This document shows, one piece after another, positions 25,735-35,476 of a stretch of DNA of 64,000 nt; the stretch's first letter is position 1, and the number at the start of each line of letters is the position of its first letter. The DNA lies in assembly GCF_019061145.1 (NCBI RefSeq), contig NZ_JAHQZS010000003.1:124001-188000 (forward strand), written 5' to 3'. The notes under the pieces were generated by a model, which saw only the letters and a program-made list of their open reading frames with translations, was not told the DNA's origin and ran no database searches. The position numbers and the translations under genes were made by a program. Source of the stretch: Anianabacter salinae (GTDB lineage: Bacteria; Pseudomonadota; Alphaproteobacteria; Rhodobacterales; Rhodobacteraceae).

Positions 25735-27099
25735 CTACTGAACAGGTCTACCCCACAAGTCATACTCCCCCGCCTCGTCTACCTCGACCGTCACGATCTC
25801 ACCCACCGACAGCCCCTCCGTCTCCTCGTCGATGAACAGGCAGCCGTCGATCTCGGGGGCGTCGGCCTTGGTGCGGCAGGTGGCGACGCCGTCTTCGTCG
25901 ATGTCGTCGACGATCACCTCAAGCCGCGTGCCGACCTTCGCGGCCAGCTTGGCCTCTGAAATCCCTTGGGCCTTTTCCATGAAGCGGGCAAAGCGGTCGT
26001 CCTTCACCTCTTCGGGCACATGGTCCGGCAGGGCGTTCGACCGCGCCCCGGCGACGTTTTCGTACTTGAAGCACCCCACGCGGTCGAGTTGCGCCTCGTC
26101 CAGCCAGTCCAGCAGCGTCTGGAACTCGGCCTCGGTCTCGCCGGGATAGCCGACAATGAAGGTAGAGCGCAGGGCGATGTCCGGGCAGTCGGCGCGCCAG
26201 GCGGCGATCTCGTCCAGCGTGCGCGCGGCAGCGGCGGGGCGGGCCATGCGGCGCAAGGTGTCCGGGTGCGCGTGCTGGAACGGAATGTCGAGATAGGGAA
26301 GCACCAGCCCCTCGGCCATCAGCGGGATCAACTCGCGCACATGGGGGTAGGGGTAGACGTAGTGCAGCCGCACCCAGGCGCCGAGTTGCCCCAATTCGCG
26401 GGCGAGCGGGATGATGGGCGCCTTGGCGTCGCGGTCCTTCCAGTCGGTCCCGTAGGCCGATGTGTCCTGGCTGATGACCAGAAGCTCCTTCACGCCAGCC
26501 TCGACCAGCTTTTCCGCCTCGCGCAGGACGGCCTTTGCCGGGCGCGACTGCAGCTTGCCGCGCATGTCGGGGATGATGCAGAACTTGCAGGCGTGATTGC
26601 AGCCCTCGGAAATCTTCAGATAGCTGTAGTGGCGGGGTGTCAGGCTGACCCCCCGCGCGGGCAAAAGGTCGACGAAGGGATCGGGCGAGGGCGGGACGGC
26701 GGCATGCACCGCGTCGAGCACCTGTTCATACTGGTGCGGCCCGGTCACGGCGAGGACCTTTGGATGCGCGCCAGTGATGTAGTCGGGTTCGGCCCCCAGA
26801 CACCCCGTGACGATCACGCGGCCATTCTCGGCAAGCGCCTCGCCGATGGCATCGAGGCTCTCGGCCTTGGCGCTGTCGAGGAATCCGCATGTGTTCACGA
26901 TCACCGCGTCCGCGCCCGCGTAGTCCGCCGAGATGCCATACCCCTCGGCCCGCAGCCGCGTGAGGATGCGTTCGCTGTCGACCAGCGCCTTGGGACATCC
27001 AAGCGAGACCATGCCGATGGTCGGCTGGCCGTCGCGGACGGTGTCGGTGATGCGGGCGCGGGCTTGGTCGGGGCGCAGGTCGGGCGGGTTCTGGGTCAT
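25735..27099 (-). CDS. rimO: Ribosomal protein S12 methylthiotransferase RimO
   Basis: 454-aa radical-SAM enzyme that adds a methylthio group to an Asp of ribosomal protein S12. The N-terminal UPF0004 domain has [15 protein letters not shown] and [10 protein letters not shown], whose cysteines bind the second cluster. The radical-SAM cluster motif is [11 protein letters not shown] (CxxxCxxC). The C-terminal TRAM domain (about 385-450) binds the substrate. The length is typical. Confidence 0.96.
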   Translation of the reverse strand: MTQNPPDLRPDQARARITDTVRDGQPTIGMVSLGCPKALVDSERILTRLRAEGYGISADYAGADAVIVNTCGFLDSAKAESLDAIGEALAENGRVIVTGCLGAEPDYITGAHPKVLAVTGPHQYEQVLDAVHAAVPPSPDPFVDLLPARGVSLTPRHYSYLKISEGCNHACKFCIIPDMRGKLQSRPAKAVLREAEKLVEAGVKELLVISQDTSAYGTDWKDRDAKAPIIPLARELGQLGAWVRLHYVYPYPHVRELIPLMAEGLVLPYLDIPFQHAHPDTLRRMARPAAAARTLDEIAAWRADCPDIALRSTFIVGYPGETEAEFQTLLDWLDEAQLDRVGCFKYENVAGARSNALPDHVPEEVKDDRFARFMEKAQGISEAKLAAKVGTRLEVIVDDIDEDGVATCRTKADAPEIDGCLFIDEETEGLSVGEIVTVEVDEAGEYDLWGRPVQ

Positions 27100-27240
27100 G
27101 GCCCGGCAGATACGCGCATCCGGGGCGCGGGAAAAGGCCCTGAAAACGGCGAGGCGATGCCGGTCGCGTGAGCGCGTGACGCTTTCCGCCCGGCGGGGGC
27201 GCTGCTAGGCTTTCCTCACGCTCAGGAAAGGACGCCCCCC

Positions 27241-29280
27241 ATGCGCTGGATACTTCGCATTGCCTTTGCCCTCGTGGGCCTTGTCGTCGCTGCCGTGGTT
27301 CTGCTGTTCCTTCTGCCCGCCGACCGCATCGCGGCGCTGGCCGAACAGCGCTTCGAGGCCGCGACCGGGCGCACGATGACGCTGTCGGGCGGGGTCAGCC
27401 CGACGGTCTGGCCGGTGCTGGGGGTCGAGACGGGGCCAGTCGAGATCGCCAACGCGGAGTGGTCCGACGAAGGCCCGCTCTTGCGCGCCGAGGGGCTGAA
27501 GATCGGGGTCGATGCCGCGGCGCTGATCCGGGGCGAGGTGCGCATTCGCGAGGTCACGGCGACGGCGCCCGCGATCATCCTGGAACGGGCCGCCGACGGC
27601 ACCGGCAACTGGGAAATCGGCGCGGCAGAGCCGGAGGCTGCCCCCACGGGCGATCCGGCGCAGGGTGAGGCGGGCGAAGCGGGGCAAGCCCCCGCCTCGG
27701 GCCCGCGTTTCTTCTCGCTCGACGTGGCGCGGATCAGCGATGGGGCGATCCTCTACATCGACCGCCGCGATGGCAGCCGCTCGTCCCTGACGGACATCGA
27801 CGCAGTGGTGGAGCTGCCCGATTTCAACGGCATCGCCGACCTCGACTTTGCCGCGACAATGAACGGCCAGCGGATCGACACGGTCGCGCGGATCGAGGGG
27901 CTGTCGACTTTCCTTGCAAATGGCGCCGTCCCGGTGTCGGTGCGCGGCACGCTGGGATCGGCAGATGTGGACTTTACCGGGCGCGCGGGGCTGGCGCCGC
28001 TGGCGGCGTCGGGGCGCATCGACGCCGACCTCGGCGATCTGTCCGGGCCCTTCGCCATCCTCGGCATGACGCCGCCGGGACTGCCGCAGGGGATGGGCCG
28101 CACCGTGGCGCTGACGGGTGACATCACCTATACCGCGCAGACCCTGAACATCCGCGATGCGTCGGTCACGCTTGACCAGAACCGGATCGCGCTGGCGGCG
28201 GATATCGCGCTGGGCGCGCGGCCCAAGGTGACTGCGCAGGTCACGGCGGGCGATCTGGATCTCTCGGCGCTGGGCGGCGGCAACGCTGCGGCGTCTTCAG
28301 GCGGCGGCTCGGGCACGGGCGGCCAAGGCGGGCAGGGCGGCCAAGGCACCACATCCGGACCGACCGGCTGGCCCACGGACCGGATCGACGTCTCGGCGCT
28401 GCAGGCTGTCGATCTGGACCTGTCACTGAACGCGGACAGCCTTGATCTGGGGATGCTGCAATTCGGCGCGGCCCGCCTTGTGACGCAACTTGCCGACGGA
28501 CGCGCCGTTACCGAGATCCAGCAGCTTGCGGGCTACGGCGGCGGATTGTCCGGCAGCCTTGTGGTGAACAGCCGTGGCGGGCTGTCGACGCGGGCGGCGC
28601 TGACCGGCCGGGACATCGACATGAACGCGCTTCTGATGGCGCTGGCCGATCTGGACCGGATCGACAGCAGCGGAGACTTCTCGGTCAACCTGCTGGGGGT
28701 CGGCAATTCGGTGGACACCCTGATGAAAAGCCTCGAAGGCGACGCGTCGCTGCAACTGACGGGCGGCGAGATCCGCGGCATCGACCTTGACCGGATGCTG
28801 CGGAACCTCGACCCCTCTGCCGTCGGGCCGAACATGGCGACGCCGGTCGAGACCGCATCGGCGACCTTTGCCGTTGCGGGCGGCACCGCGCGCACAGAGG
28901 ACCTGCGCCTTGTCACCCCGGCGGCGTCGGCCAGCGGGCGCGGGACCATCGGGCTGGGGGCGCAAACCATCGACATGCGGATCATCCCGTCGCTGCTGGA
29001 CGGGCAGGACGACATCAACGTGCCGGTCGTGATCACGGGGCCGTGGTCCGGCCCGCGCGTGTCGCTCGATCTGGCGGCGGCGGCGCAAGAGGAAATCCAG
29101 GAAGAGCTCGACAACCTGCGAGGCCAGGCCGAAACCGAGATCCGCAACCGCATCGGACAGGAGCTTGGCGTCGAGGCGCAAGAGGGCGAGACGGCCGAGC
29201 AGATCCTGCAGCGCGGGCTGGAAGAACGCGCCACGGAAGGGCTGAACAACCTGTTGGGTGACTTGCTGGGCGGGAACTAG
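27241..29280 (+). CDS. AsmA family protein
   Basis: 679 aa. One N-terminal membrane helix (IAFALVGLVVAAVVLLFLL) anchors a long periplasmic beta-rich region, as in AsmA/TamB/YhdP-type proteins that bridge the envelope for lipid transport. The AsmA C-terminal part lies around residues 400-620. A low-complexity Gly/Ser/Gln linker at about 345-372 separates the two halves. The last 55 residues are an acidic Gln/Glu-rich helix. A strong bidirectional terminator follows. Confidence 0.87.
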   Translation: MRWILRIAFALVGLVVAAVVLLFLLPADRIAALAEQRFEAATGRTMTLSGGVSPTVWPVLGVETGPVEIANAEWSDEGPLLRAEGLKIGVDAAALIRGEVRIREVTATAPAIILERAADGTGNWEIGAAEPEAAPTGDPAQGEAGEAGQAPASGPRFFSLDVARISDGAILYIDRRDGSRSSLTDIDAVVELPDFNGIADLDFAATMNGQRIDTVARIEGLSTFLANGAVPVSVRGTLGSADVDFTGRAGLAPLAASGRIDADLGDLSGPFAILGMTPPGLPQGMGRTVALTGDITYTAQTLNIRDASVTLDQNRIALAADIALGARPKVTAQVTAGDLDLSALGGGNAAASSGGGSGTGGQGGQGGQGTTSGPTGWPTDRIDVSALQAVDLDLSLNADSLDLGMLQFGAARLVTQLADGRAVTEIQQLAGYGGGLSGSLVVNSRGGLSTRAALTGRDIDMNALLMALADLDRIDSSGDFSVNLLGVGNSVDTLMKSLEGDASLQLTGGEIRGIDLDRMLRNLDPSAVGPNMATPVETASATFAVAGGTARTEDLRLVTPAASASGRGTIGLGAQTIDMRIIPSLLDGQDDINVPVVITGPWSGPRVSLDLAAAAQEEIQEELDNLRGQAETEIRNRIGQELGVEAQEGETAEQILQRGLEERATEGLNNLLGDLLGGN

Positions 29281-29290
29281 ACTGACGCAA

Positions 29291-29318
29291 AAAGGGGCGC
29301 CCGAGTGGGCGCCCCTTT
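29291..29318. terminator. Bidirectional terminator between the AsmA gene and gcrA
   Basis: A perfect 12-bp stem, AAAGGGGCGCCC (29291-29302) with GGGCGCCCCTTT (29307-29318), closes a GAGT loop. The plus strand ends in TTT and the minus strand in five Ts. It can therefore end both converging transcripts. Confidence 0.85.
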
Positions 29319-29337
29319 GTCATCCTGTAGCGGCAGC

Positions 29338-29907
29338 TCAGCGGCGGCGATCGCGGCGCGAGCTCATCGGCTGGAATGCGACGCCCACATGCGCCTCGCA
29401 ATACGGCTTGCCCTGTTTCACCGGCAGGCCGCAGAAATAGAAATCATCCGTCGCCGGATCGCCGATCGGCCATTTGCAGGTCCGCTCGGTCAACTCCATC
29501 AGGCTGATCTTCTTGGCCTTCTTCTCGATCTCGCGCACGCTGGCCAGCGCCTCGGGGCTGATCTCGTTCGCCGAAGGCTGCGGCGGCAAGGGCTGGCCTG
29601 CGGGCACGATCTGCTTGCGCGCGATGGGCGCGGGGTCGGGGCGCGGCTCGGGCGCGGCTTCGGCGGGGGCGGCGTCTTCCAGGACCTTCTCCTTTGCGGC
29701 GGGCTTGGGCGCCTCGGCCTTTTCCTTGGCGGGCGCGGCGGGCGGCACGGCGGTGCCTTGCGTGCGGTTCGACAGCCCCAGACGGTGCACCTTGCCGATC
29801 ACCGCGTTGCGGGTCACGCCGCCAAGTTCCTTTGCGATCTGGCTTGCGCTTTGGCCTTCGCCCCACATCTTCTTGAGAAGTTCAACGCGTTCGTCGGTCC
29901 AGGACAT
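29338..29907 (-). CDS. gcrA: GcrA cell cycle regulator
   Basis: 189 aa. GcrA is an alphaproteobacterial cofactor that binds sigma-70 and recognises CcrM-methylated GANTC promoters to drive S-phase genes. The DNA-binding N-terminus is SWTDERVELLKKMWGEGQSA followed by RNAVIGKVHRLGLS. The middle is a Pro/Ala/Glu-rich linker of about 75 residues. The C-terminal sigma-interacting part has the Cys-containing CKWPIGDP and FCGLPVKQGKPYCEAH. ATG 29907 starts the conserved domain. Confidence 0.95.
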   Translation of the reverse strand: MSWTDERVELLKKMWGEGQSASQIAKELGGVTRNAVIGKVHRLGLSNRTQGTAVPPAAPAKEKAEAPKPAAKEKVLEDAAPAEAAPEPRPDPAPIARKQIVPAGQPLPPQPSANEISPEALASVREIEKKAKKISLMELTERTCKWPIGDPATDDFYFCGLPVKQGKPYCEAHVGVAFQPMSSRRDRRR

Positions 29908-30026
29908 GGCCGTCTCCAATATCAAGGCGGCCCGGGAACCCCGCGCCGCCTGGTCATCTTGTGTCGGACCCTATTCTAATCACCGCAAGGCGGGATACAA
30001 GCCGCGAGCAGTCAAAGGAGGCAACG

Positions 30027-30830
30027 ATGGCCGAAACAGGCACAATGGGCACACGCCGCTTCGGGCGGGTCAACTGGCTGGGGATGTATACCCTGGCGGA
30101 ACGCGAATGCATGCGGTTCCTGTCGGTGTGGAACCAGACGCTGGCCGCGCCGCTGGTGACGGCGGGTCTGTTCCTTGCGATCTTTGCGCTGGCCATCGGC
30201 CCGGCGCGGGGCGAGGTGATGGGCGTGCCCTTTGTCGAATTCCTTGCGCCGGGCATCCTGATGATGACGGTGATCCAGAACGCATTCGCCAACACCTCGT
30301 CCTCGATCATGGTGGCGAAGGTGCAGGGCAACATCGTCGACACGCTGATGCCGCCCCTGTCGGCGGGCGAGTTGCTGGTGGGCTACCTGACGGGCGCGGT
30401 GGCGCGCGGGCTGTTCGTGGCGGCCGCGATCCTGGTGTTCATGGTGCTGACCGTGGGCGCGGGGCTGGCGAATCCCGCCTGGGTGCTGGTGTTCTCGTTC
30501 CTCGGCGCGGCGTTCCTGGGCGCGCTGGGCATCGTCGCGGCGATCTTTGCGACCAAGTTCGACCAGATGGCGGCGATCACCAACTTCATCATCACGCCGC
30601 TGTCGTTCCTGTCGGGCACCTTCTATTCGATCGAGACGCTGCCCGCACCGATGCAGGTCATCACCCACCTCAACCCGGTGTTCTACCTCATCGACGGCGT
30701 GCGCTACGGGATGCTCGGGGTGTCCGACAGCTCGCCCTGGCTGGGGCTGTTCATCGTGTCGGTGTGCACGGGGCTGGTCTGCACGCTGTGCTGGTGGTGG
30801 TTCCGGAGCGGGTACCGGATGAAGAGTTGA
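30027..30830 (+). CDS. ABC-2 type transporter permease
   Basis: 267 aa with six membrane helices and the ABC-2 membrane domain. The end shows the family motif PAPMQVITHLNPVFYLIDGVRYG. The closest well-known relatives are YadH and NodJ-type exporters. The AAAGGAGG site upstream fixes ATG 30027. Its ATPase partner is not adjacent: the gene before it is gcrA on the other strand, and a low-GC orphan gene follows. The pair must be split or the partner lost. Substrate unknown. Confidence 0.85.
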   Translation: MAETGTMGTRRFGRVNWLGMYTLAERECMRFLSVWNQTLAAPLVTAGLFLAIFALAIGPARGEVMGVPFVEFLAPGILMMTVIQNAFANTSSSIMVAKVQGNIVDTLMPPLSAGELLVGYLTGAVARGLFVAAAILVFMVLTVGAGLANPAWVLVFSFLGAAFLGALGIVAAIFATKFDQMAAITNFIITPLSFLSGTFYSIETLPAPMQVITHLNPVFYLIDGVRYGMLGVSDSSPWLGLFIVSVCTGLVCTLCWWWFRSGYRMKS

Positions 30831-30911
30831 GGGGGGGGATTGCGGCGCTTTGATTTCTTGAAGCAGTGGTAATGCAGAAGGAAACGTATCTTCGCTACAT
30901 CTGTGCGTAGG

Positions 30912-32012
30912 TCAATCCTCGCTGCCATCAAAGAGTGACGGATGCTCACGTTGCGCATACGCTGTCGTGAAGTCGCCAAGGCGCGCCTTAATTGCATCTG
31001 GCGTCAAAGGTTCAGCAAGCTTGGCCCCATTGAACTCTAGCACACGCAAAACACGGCGGTTCTTAGGGCGTCCATCACTGATCTGAAACGCCCACTGCAC
31101 CTTAAGATTATCCAGAACCTCCACGGGTAAATCTTTCCGCTTCACCAGATGCCAGAACTCAGCGTCGTCAATCACGAAATAGCAGTCCCGACGAACCGAG
31201 TCCTTGCCCTTCCATTGACGCGCCTTCTGGTCTTCCTGATCCCAGTTTGGTGAGGTGACGTAGATACCTTCGATTGTGACGGTCCATTCTAGCGGCTCGT
31301 CGTCATTTTCCTTTCGGACGGGCTTCTGCGCGCGTTCGGGAAACTGACTACGGGGGATGGGAAAATCGTCGTCGCTTGAAAAGCCAATGCGCCTTACATC
31401 GCGATCTTCGATGCAGGCGGCGAAGAAGTCAGATCGAGCGTCTAGGGCGTCAGGTAGGTCACCAAGTTCCATACCAATTTTTCGAAGGTCATCATTGCTC
31501 TTTTCGAGCACCCCCTGCGTCATTGCGACAACGATCTTCGCTCCCAAACGGCACGCGGCCTCGTCATCGTCAGGCATAGGCACTGTTGGCTCTAGCGCTT
31601 CCTCTCCGTATTGTGGCTCTTCAATTTCTAATACCGTAAACTCTTGCAGGGTTCGAATTCGTTCTTGGTGGTCTTGCCCGAGTTCCATTGCCCAATCGGC
31701 TGGCGACTTCCCGGTTAATCCTTCGACATATGCGGACCCTACGTCGCTATTCAGGAACGCAAACACTGTACCAGGCACGGCCAATAGGACGGCTAGTTTA
31801 GATAAAAAAGTACCGCTTTCGGGCGGCAGGACTATCAGCTCATAGTCCAAACTACCTTGAAAGAAGGTGCTATTGAATGCCTCAATAACCTTCCTGGTAC
31901 TCTCCGCCGTTTGAACGAAGGTGTCCAGCTTCAGGAAGTGGTCATCTACATCGAAGTGGATGAAAAATCGATCCGAGCGCGCGTCAAATTCCCATGGCAA
32001 TACTTCAGTCAT
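30912..32012 (-). CDS. Low-GC orphan protein of unknown function
   Basis: 366 aa, acidic, with no family that I recognise. One short hydrophobic Gly/Val/Ala segment (LAVLLAVPGTVFAFLNSDVG, about residues 73-92) is followed by GLTGKSPADWAMELG. A charged middle carries many Asp and Glu. The C-terminal domain (about 240-340) is rich in aromatic residues (WTVTIEGIYVTSPNWDQED, DAEFWHLVKR). Base composition is clearly lower in G+C than in the neighbours over about 30840-32160, which points to horizontal gain. It is alone, with no visible partner gene. It could be a cargo or defence gene, but nothing in it proves that. Confidence 0.55.
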   Translation of the reverse strand: MTEVLPWEFDARSDRFFIHFDVDDHFLKLDTFVQTAESTRKVIEAFNSTFFQGSLDYELIVLPPESGTFLSKLAVLLAVPGTVFAFLNSDVGSAYVEGLTGKSPADWAMELGQDHQERIRTLQEFTVLEIEEPQYGEEALEPTVPMPDDDEAACRLGAKIVVAMTQGVLEKSNDDLRKIGMELGDLPDALDARSDFFAACIEDRDVRRIGFSSDDDFPIPRSQFPERAQKPVRKENDDEPLEWTVTIEGIYVTSPNWDQEDQKARQWKGKDSVRRDCYFVIDDAEFWHLVKRKDLPVEVLDNLKVQWAFQISDGRPKNRRVLRVLEFNGAKLAEPLTPDAIKARLGDFTTAYAQREHPSLFDGSED

Positions 32013-32185
32013 ATGCCGCCTATCGCCCCACCTATGGTTGAAAACCTAGACCGGCTAAGGCTTCGTAGGCAAGAACTCTTGTTGTCGTCAGATGCTTATG
32101 CTCTGCTGCTGGTCTGCGTCATGCTGAGGGATTATTTTGGGTCGCCTGCGGTTTCTTAGCAGAATTCATCCCTTAAACGCCCCCC

Positions 32186-33406
32186 TCACTCCGCCGCTTC
32201 CCGCTCCCCTGTCCACTCCGCGCGCAACTCCATCAGCAGCTCGCGCATCGCGATGTCTTGCTCAACGTCGCGCGACAAGCTTTCCTTGGCCAGCCAGCGG
32301 TCGAGCGCTTCGAGCTTGCGGTGGTTGGTGATGCGGTAGAAGTCGCCCGGCATGTTGCCCGCCGACGCCTGCGCCTTGACCCACGCCTCGGCCAGCGACG
32401 GTTTCTCGTCCTCGTCGCACCACACATGCTCGAACAGGGTCATGATGTAGTCGAGCGTCGGCTGCGGCGGGTGGCGGCGGTCGGGGCGGTAGGGCAGGCG
32501 GAAGACGTCCGTGATGATCTCGTAGGACGGCCAGTAATACAGGTATCCCTCGTCCTGCTTCTCGCGCATGACTTCGTCGATGGCGACGCGCAGCACGGAT
32601 TTCGACACCGAGTTGGCGGTCAGGCAGGACACGTCGCGGAAGGTGGCGATCAGCGGGATCGGCGACAGGGTGAACAGGATCCTGGCATCCGGGCGGTGCT
32701 TGCGGATCAGGTCGTAGATCGCCAGCATGTTGTCCCGGTTTTCCTCGACCGAGGACACCCGGAACTTGTGCCGTTCGGGGTCGTAGACGTCCTTGGGGAT
32801 GGTGCGCCAGAACACGTTGTTCGTGGGCTCGTCATACCAGACCTCGGACAGCCCGAAGGTCAGGATGAAGAATTCCGTCTCGTCGAAGATCTTCCGGGTC
32901 TCCAGCCGGATTTCCTCGTCATAGCCGAATTCCTCGGCCTTGTAGCCGTGCCAGAGCGGTTGCTCGAAGGTCTTGTTTTCCCACGCCCATTCGAACTGCT
33001 GACGGATGACAAAGCTGTTCACCATGCCCTCGCCCATGGTGACGACATAGGCCGACTTCGCGTCTTCGGCGTCTTCGCCGCTCTTGTTCAGGACGTTGAA
33101 GTTCCGCGCCGACAGCCATTTCGAGATGTTGGTGGCAAAGCACGAGCCAAAGGCGGTGATCTGGGTCGAGGGCTTGAGCATCGGCTTTTCGGGCGCCCAG
33201 CCGTGCAGCACGTTGTCGATCACCGCGTTGGTGCCGATCATCTGCGCCTGCTTGGGGTTGAAGTTGGTCGACTCGCCCCGGAACCACGTCCGGTGGTCGC
33301 GCGTGGCCTTGGTGGTCTTCTGGAACACGAGGCTTTGGGTGCCGTGTTCGTCCGTCACCAGCATCTCGGTGCCGTCCTTCTTCATCTTGTCGGTCGTTTT
33401 CGCCAT
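32186..33406 (-). CDS. GSCFA domain-containing protein
   Basis: 406 aa. The name-giving motif occurs as ITAFGSCFATNISKWL near residue 88. It is followed by an SGNH-like arrangement with TFGLSEVWYDE and LFTLSPIPLIATF. GSCFA proteins belong to the GDSL/SGNH esterase clan and may act on acylated surface carbohydrates; their substrates are unknown. ATG 33406 has GAGG upstream. Long in-frame sequence before it (to 33727) looks non-coding. The gene borders the low-GC island at its 3' side. Confidence 0.8.
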   Translation of the reverse strand: MAKTTDKMKKDGTEMLVTDEHGTQSLVFQKTTKATRDHRTWFRGESTNFNPKQAQMIGTNAVIDNVLHGWAPEKPMLKPSTQITAFGSCFATNISKWLSARNFNVLNKSGEDAEDAKSAYVVTMGEGMVNSFVIRQQFEWAWENKTFEQPLWHGYKAEEFGYDEEIRLETRKIFDETEFFILTFGLSEVWYDEPTNNVFWRTIPKDVYDPERHKFRVSSVEENRDNMLAIYDLIRKHRPDARILFTLSPIPLIATFRDVSCLTANSVSKSVLRVAIDEVMREKQDEGYLYYWPSYEIITDVFRLPYRPDRRHPPQPTLDYIMTLFEHVWCDEDEKPSLAEAWVKAQASAGNMPGDFYRITNHRKLEALDRWLAKESLSRDVEQDIAMRELLMELRAEWTGEREAAE

Positions 33407-33760
33407 CGCTCGCCTCGATTTTTTGCCTGGGCGCAAGTCTGGCCCGAGAATATGGCCAATTGTTGAAGGCCACTTGCCCAAAGAATGCCCCGGAGCGGCC
33501 ATCAACTCAAGCGCTGCGGCTTGCTGCGCGGTCAAATCGCGCTTGCGCGGACCGGGCGCGCGGTCTATCGCTTGCCGCATGGGCATCCAGATCGCATCCT
33601 TTCCGATCATCCGACGTAGGCGCACCCGCGTCTGACGACCGGCCCGCGTGCGCGCGGTGACCGCCCCCCGCGCCCTGCGCAAACCGCTTTCCTTCAAAAC
33701 GTTGACTTGGCCCTGTCGGTCATGCACCTCTCAGAGCCTCCTGTTCCCGAGGATATCTCC
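33407..33760. other. 354-bp intergenic region between the GSCFA gene and argD
   Basis: I see no supported gene here. GC-rich sequence without conserved frames runs up to about 33690. A TTGACT at 33704 may be the -35 of argD, but no good -10 follows. GAGGA at 33749-33753 is the argD ribosome-binding site. No operator (for example an ARG-box-like palindrome) was recognised. Confidence 0.4.
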
Positions 33761-34942
33761 ATGATCCCGTCGATCCTTCCGACCTACAACCGCGCGCCCC
33801 TGACCTTCGTGAAGGGGCAGGGCAGCTGGCTTTTCGAGGAAGGCGGCGCGCGATACCTCGACCTCGGCGCCGGGATCGCCGTGAATGCGCTGGGTCATGC
33901 GCACCCGGCGCTGGTCGAGACGCTGAAGACCCAAGGCGAGACGCTGTGGCATGTCTCGAACCTCTACCGCATCCCGCAGCAGGAAGACCTTGCCGACCGT
34001 CTGGTCGACGCGACCTTCGCCGATACGGTGTTCTTCACCAACTCGGGCACCGAGGCCTGCGAGCTGGCGGTCAAAATGGCGCGCAAGCATTTCTTTGACG
34101 CAGGACAGCCCGAGCGGACCGACATCATCACTTTCTCCGGCTCGTTCCACGGCCGGTCCTCTGCCGGGATCGCGGCTGCCGGGTCCGAGAAGATGACCAA
34201 GGGCTTCGCGCCGCTGCTGCCCGGGTTCACCCATCTGGAGTTTGGCGATCATGACGCGCTGCGCGCCGCCATCACCGAGTACACCGCGGCGATCCTGATC
34301 GAGCCGGTGCAGGGCGAGGGCGGCATCCGCCCGGTTCCTGACCAGTGTCTCAAGGGCCTGCGCGATCTGTGCGACGAGCATGGCATCCTGCTGATCTTCG
34401 ACGAGGTGCAATGCGGCATGGGCCGGACCGGCAAGCTGTTCGCCCATGAATGGGCCGGGGTCAGCCCCGACATCATGATGATCGCCAAGGGCATCGGCGG
34501 CGGCTTTCCCCTTGGCGCGGTGCTTGCGACCGAAGAGGCGGCGAGCGGCATGACGGCGGGCACCCACGGGTCGACCTATGGCGGCAACCCCTTGGGCTGC
34601 GCGGTCGGCGCCAAGGTGATGGAGATCATCGCCGATGCCGAATTCCTGGCCGAGGTGAACCGCAAGGCGGGCCTGCTCAGGCAAAAGCTGGAAGGGCTGG
34701 TCGCGGCGCACCCGGACGTCTTTGAGGGCGTGCGGGGATCGGGGCTGATGCTGGGCCTCAAATGCCGCGCGACCAACAGCGATGTGGTCGCCGCAGGCTA
34801 TGCCGAGCATGTGCTGACGGTGCCTGCGGGGGACAACGTGGTGCGCCTGCTGCCGCCCCTGACCATCACCGACGAGGAGATCGGCGAAGCGGTGGACCGG
34901 CTGGGCCGGGCAGCGGCCAGGGTGACGGGCGATGCGGCCTGA
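33761..34942 (+). CDS. argD: Acetylornithine aminotransferase
   Basis: 393-aa class III PLP aminotransferase. It converts N-acetylglutamate semialdehyde to N-acetylornithine in arginine synthesis. PLP-site features are TNSGTEACELAVKMAR, LIFDEVQCGMGRTG with the Asp, and MMIAKGIGGGFPLGAV with the Schiff-base Lys. ATG 33761 starts MIPSILPTYNRAPL, as in relatives. It overlaps a GNAT gene by 11 bp and argF follows, so this is an arginine-synthesis cluster. Confidence 0.95.
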   Translation: MIPSILPTYNRAPLTFVKGQGSWLFEEGGARYLDLGAGIAVNALGHAHPALVETLKTQGETLWHVSNLYRIPQQEDLADRLVDATFADTVFFTNSGTEACELAVKMARKHFFDAGQPERTDIITFSGSFHGRSSAGIAAAGSEKMTKGFAPLLPGFTHLEFGDHDALRAAITEYTAAILIEPVQGEGGIRPVPDQCLKGLRDLCDEHGILLIFDEVQCGMGRTGKLFAHEWAGVSPDIMMIAKGIGGGFPLGAVLATEEAASGMTAGTHGSTYGGNPLGCAVGAKVMEIIADAEFLAEVNRKAGLLRQKLEGLVAAHPDVFEGVRGSGLMLGLKCRATNSDVVAAGYAEHVLTVPAGDNVVRLLPPLTITDEEIGEAVDRLGRAAARVTGDAA

Positions 34943-35420
34943 CTACGGCTTCCGGCCGGTGGCGCGGAGCGATTACCCGCTCTTGCGCCGCTGGCTGGCC
35001 GAACCGCATGTGCGCGCCTGGTGGGGCGATCCCGAGGAGGAGATCGCCCTGATCGAGGCGGATATGGACAGCGGCCCGACGGACATGCGCATCGTCACGG
35101 TGGACGGCGCGCCCTTTGCCTATGTGCAGGACTATCCGGCGCATCACTGGCCGATGCCGCAATACGAGGCGTTTGCATCCGGTGCGCGCGCGGTCGATAC
35201 CTTCCTGGGCGAGCCTGCCTTTGCCGGAAAGGGCCACGCCGCCGCCTATCTGCGCGCGAGGGCCGGGGTGTTGCGCGACCGCTTTCCGGCCGTCCTTGTC
35301 GATCCAGACCCGGACAATGCCCGCGCGATCCGCGCCTACACGTCAGCGGGGTTTCAGCCCCGCTTCACCGCCCCGTGCGAGGACGGCGACCCTGTTCTGG
35401 TGATGGAATACGACCCCTGA
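34932..35420 (+). CDS. GNAT N-acetyltransferase, AAC(6')-like
   Basis: 162 aa. It begins [30 protein letters not shown]-like sequence typical of the AAC(6')/siderophore-acetylase subgroup. The acetyl-CoA region is [13 protein letters not shown] and the C-terminal segment is [18 protein letters not shown]. Many chromosomal members act on other small molecules, so resistance should not be assumed. It overlaps argD by 11 bp and lies 56 bp before argF, so it is part of that transcript. Confidence 0.82.
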   Translation: MRPDYGFRPVARSDYPLLRRWLAEPHVRAWWGDPEEEIALIEADMDSGPTDMRIVTVDGAPFAYVQDYPAHHWPMPQYEAFASGARAVDTFLGEPAFAGKGHAAAYLRARAGVLRDRFPAVLVDPDPDNARAIRAYTSAGFQPRFTAPCEDGDPVLVMEYDP

Positions 35421-35476
35421 TCCGGCGGTCCATGATCCGGTCCACCCTTTTTCCTGCCCGCGATACGAGACGACAG

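Noticed and set aside
32035-32160. A 41-codon plus-strand frame beside the low-GC orphan gene
   Set aside because: It has no ribosome-binding site or similarity and lies mostly in the presumed promoter region of the divergent orphan gene.
34932-35420. Aminoglycoside resistance gene
   Set aside because: The AAC(6')-like fold is shared by many chromosomal acetyltransferases, and the gene is embedded in an arginine-synthesis unit with native codon use.
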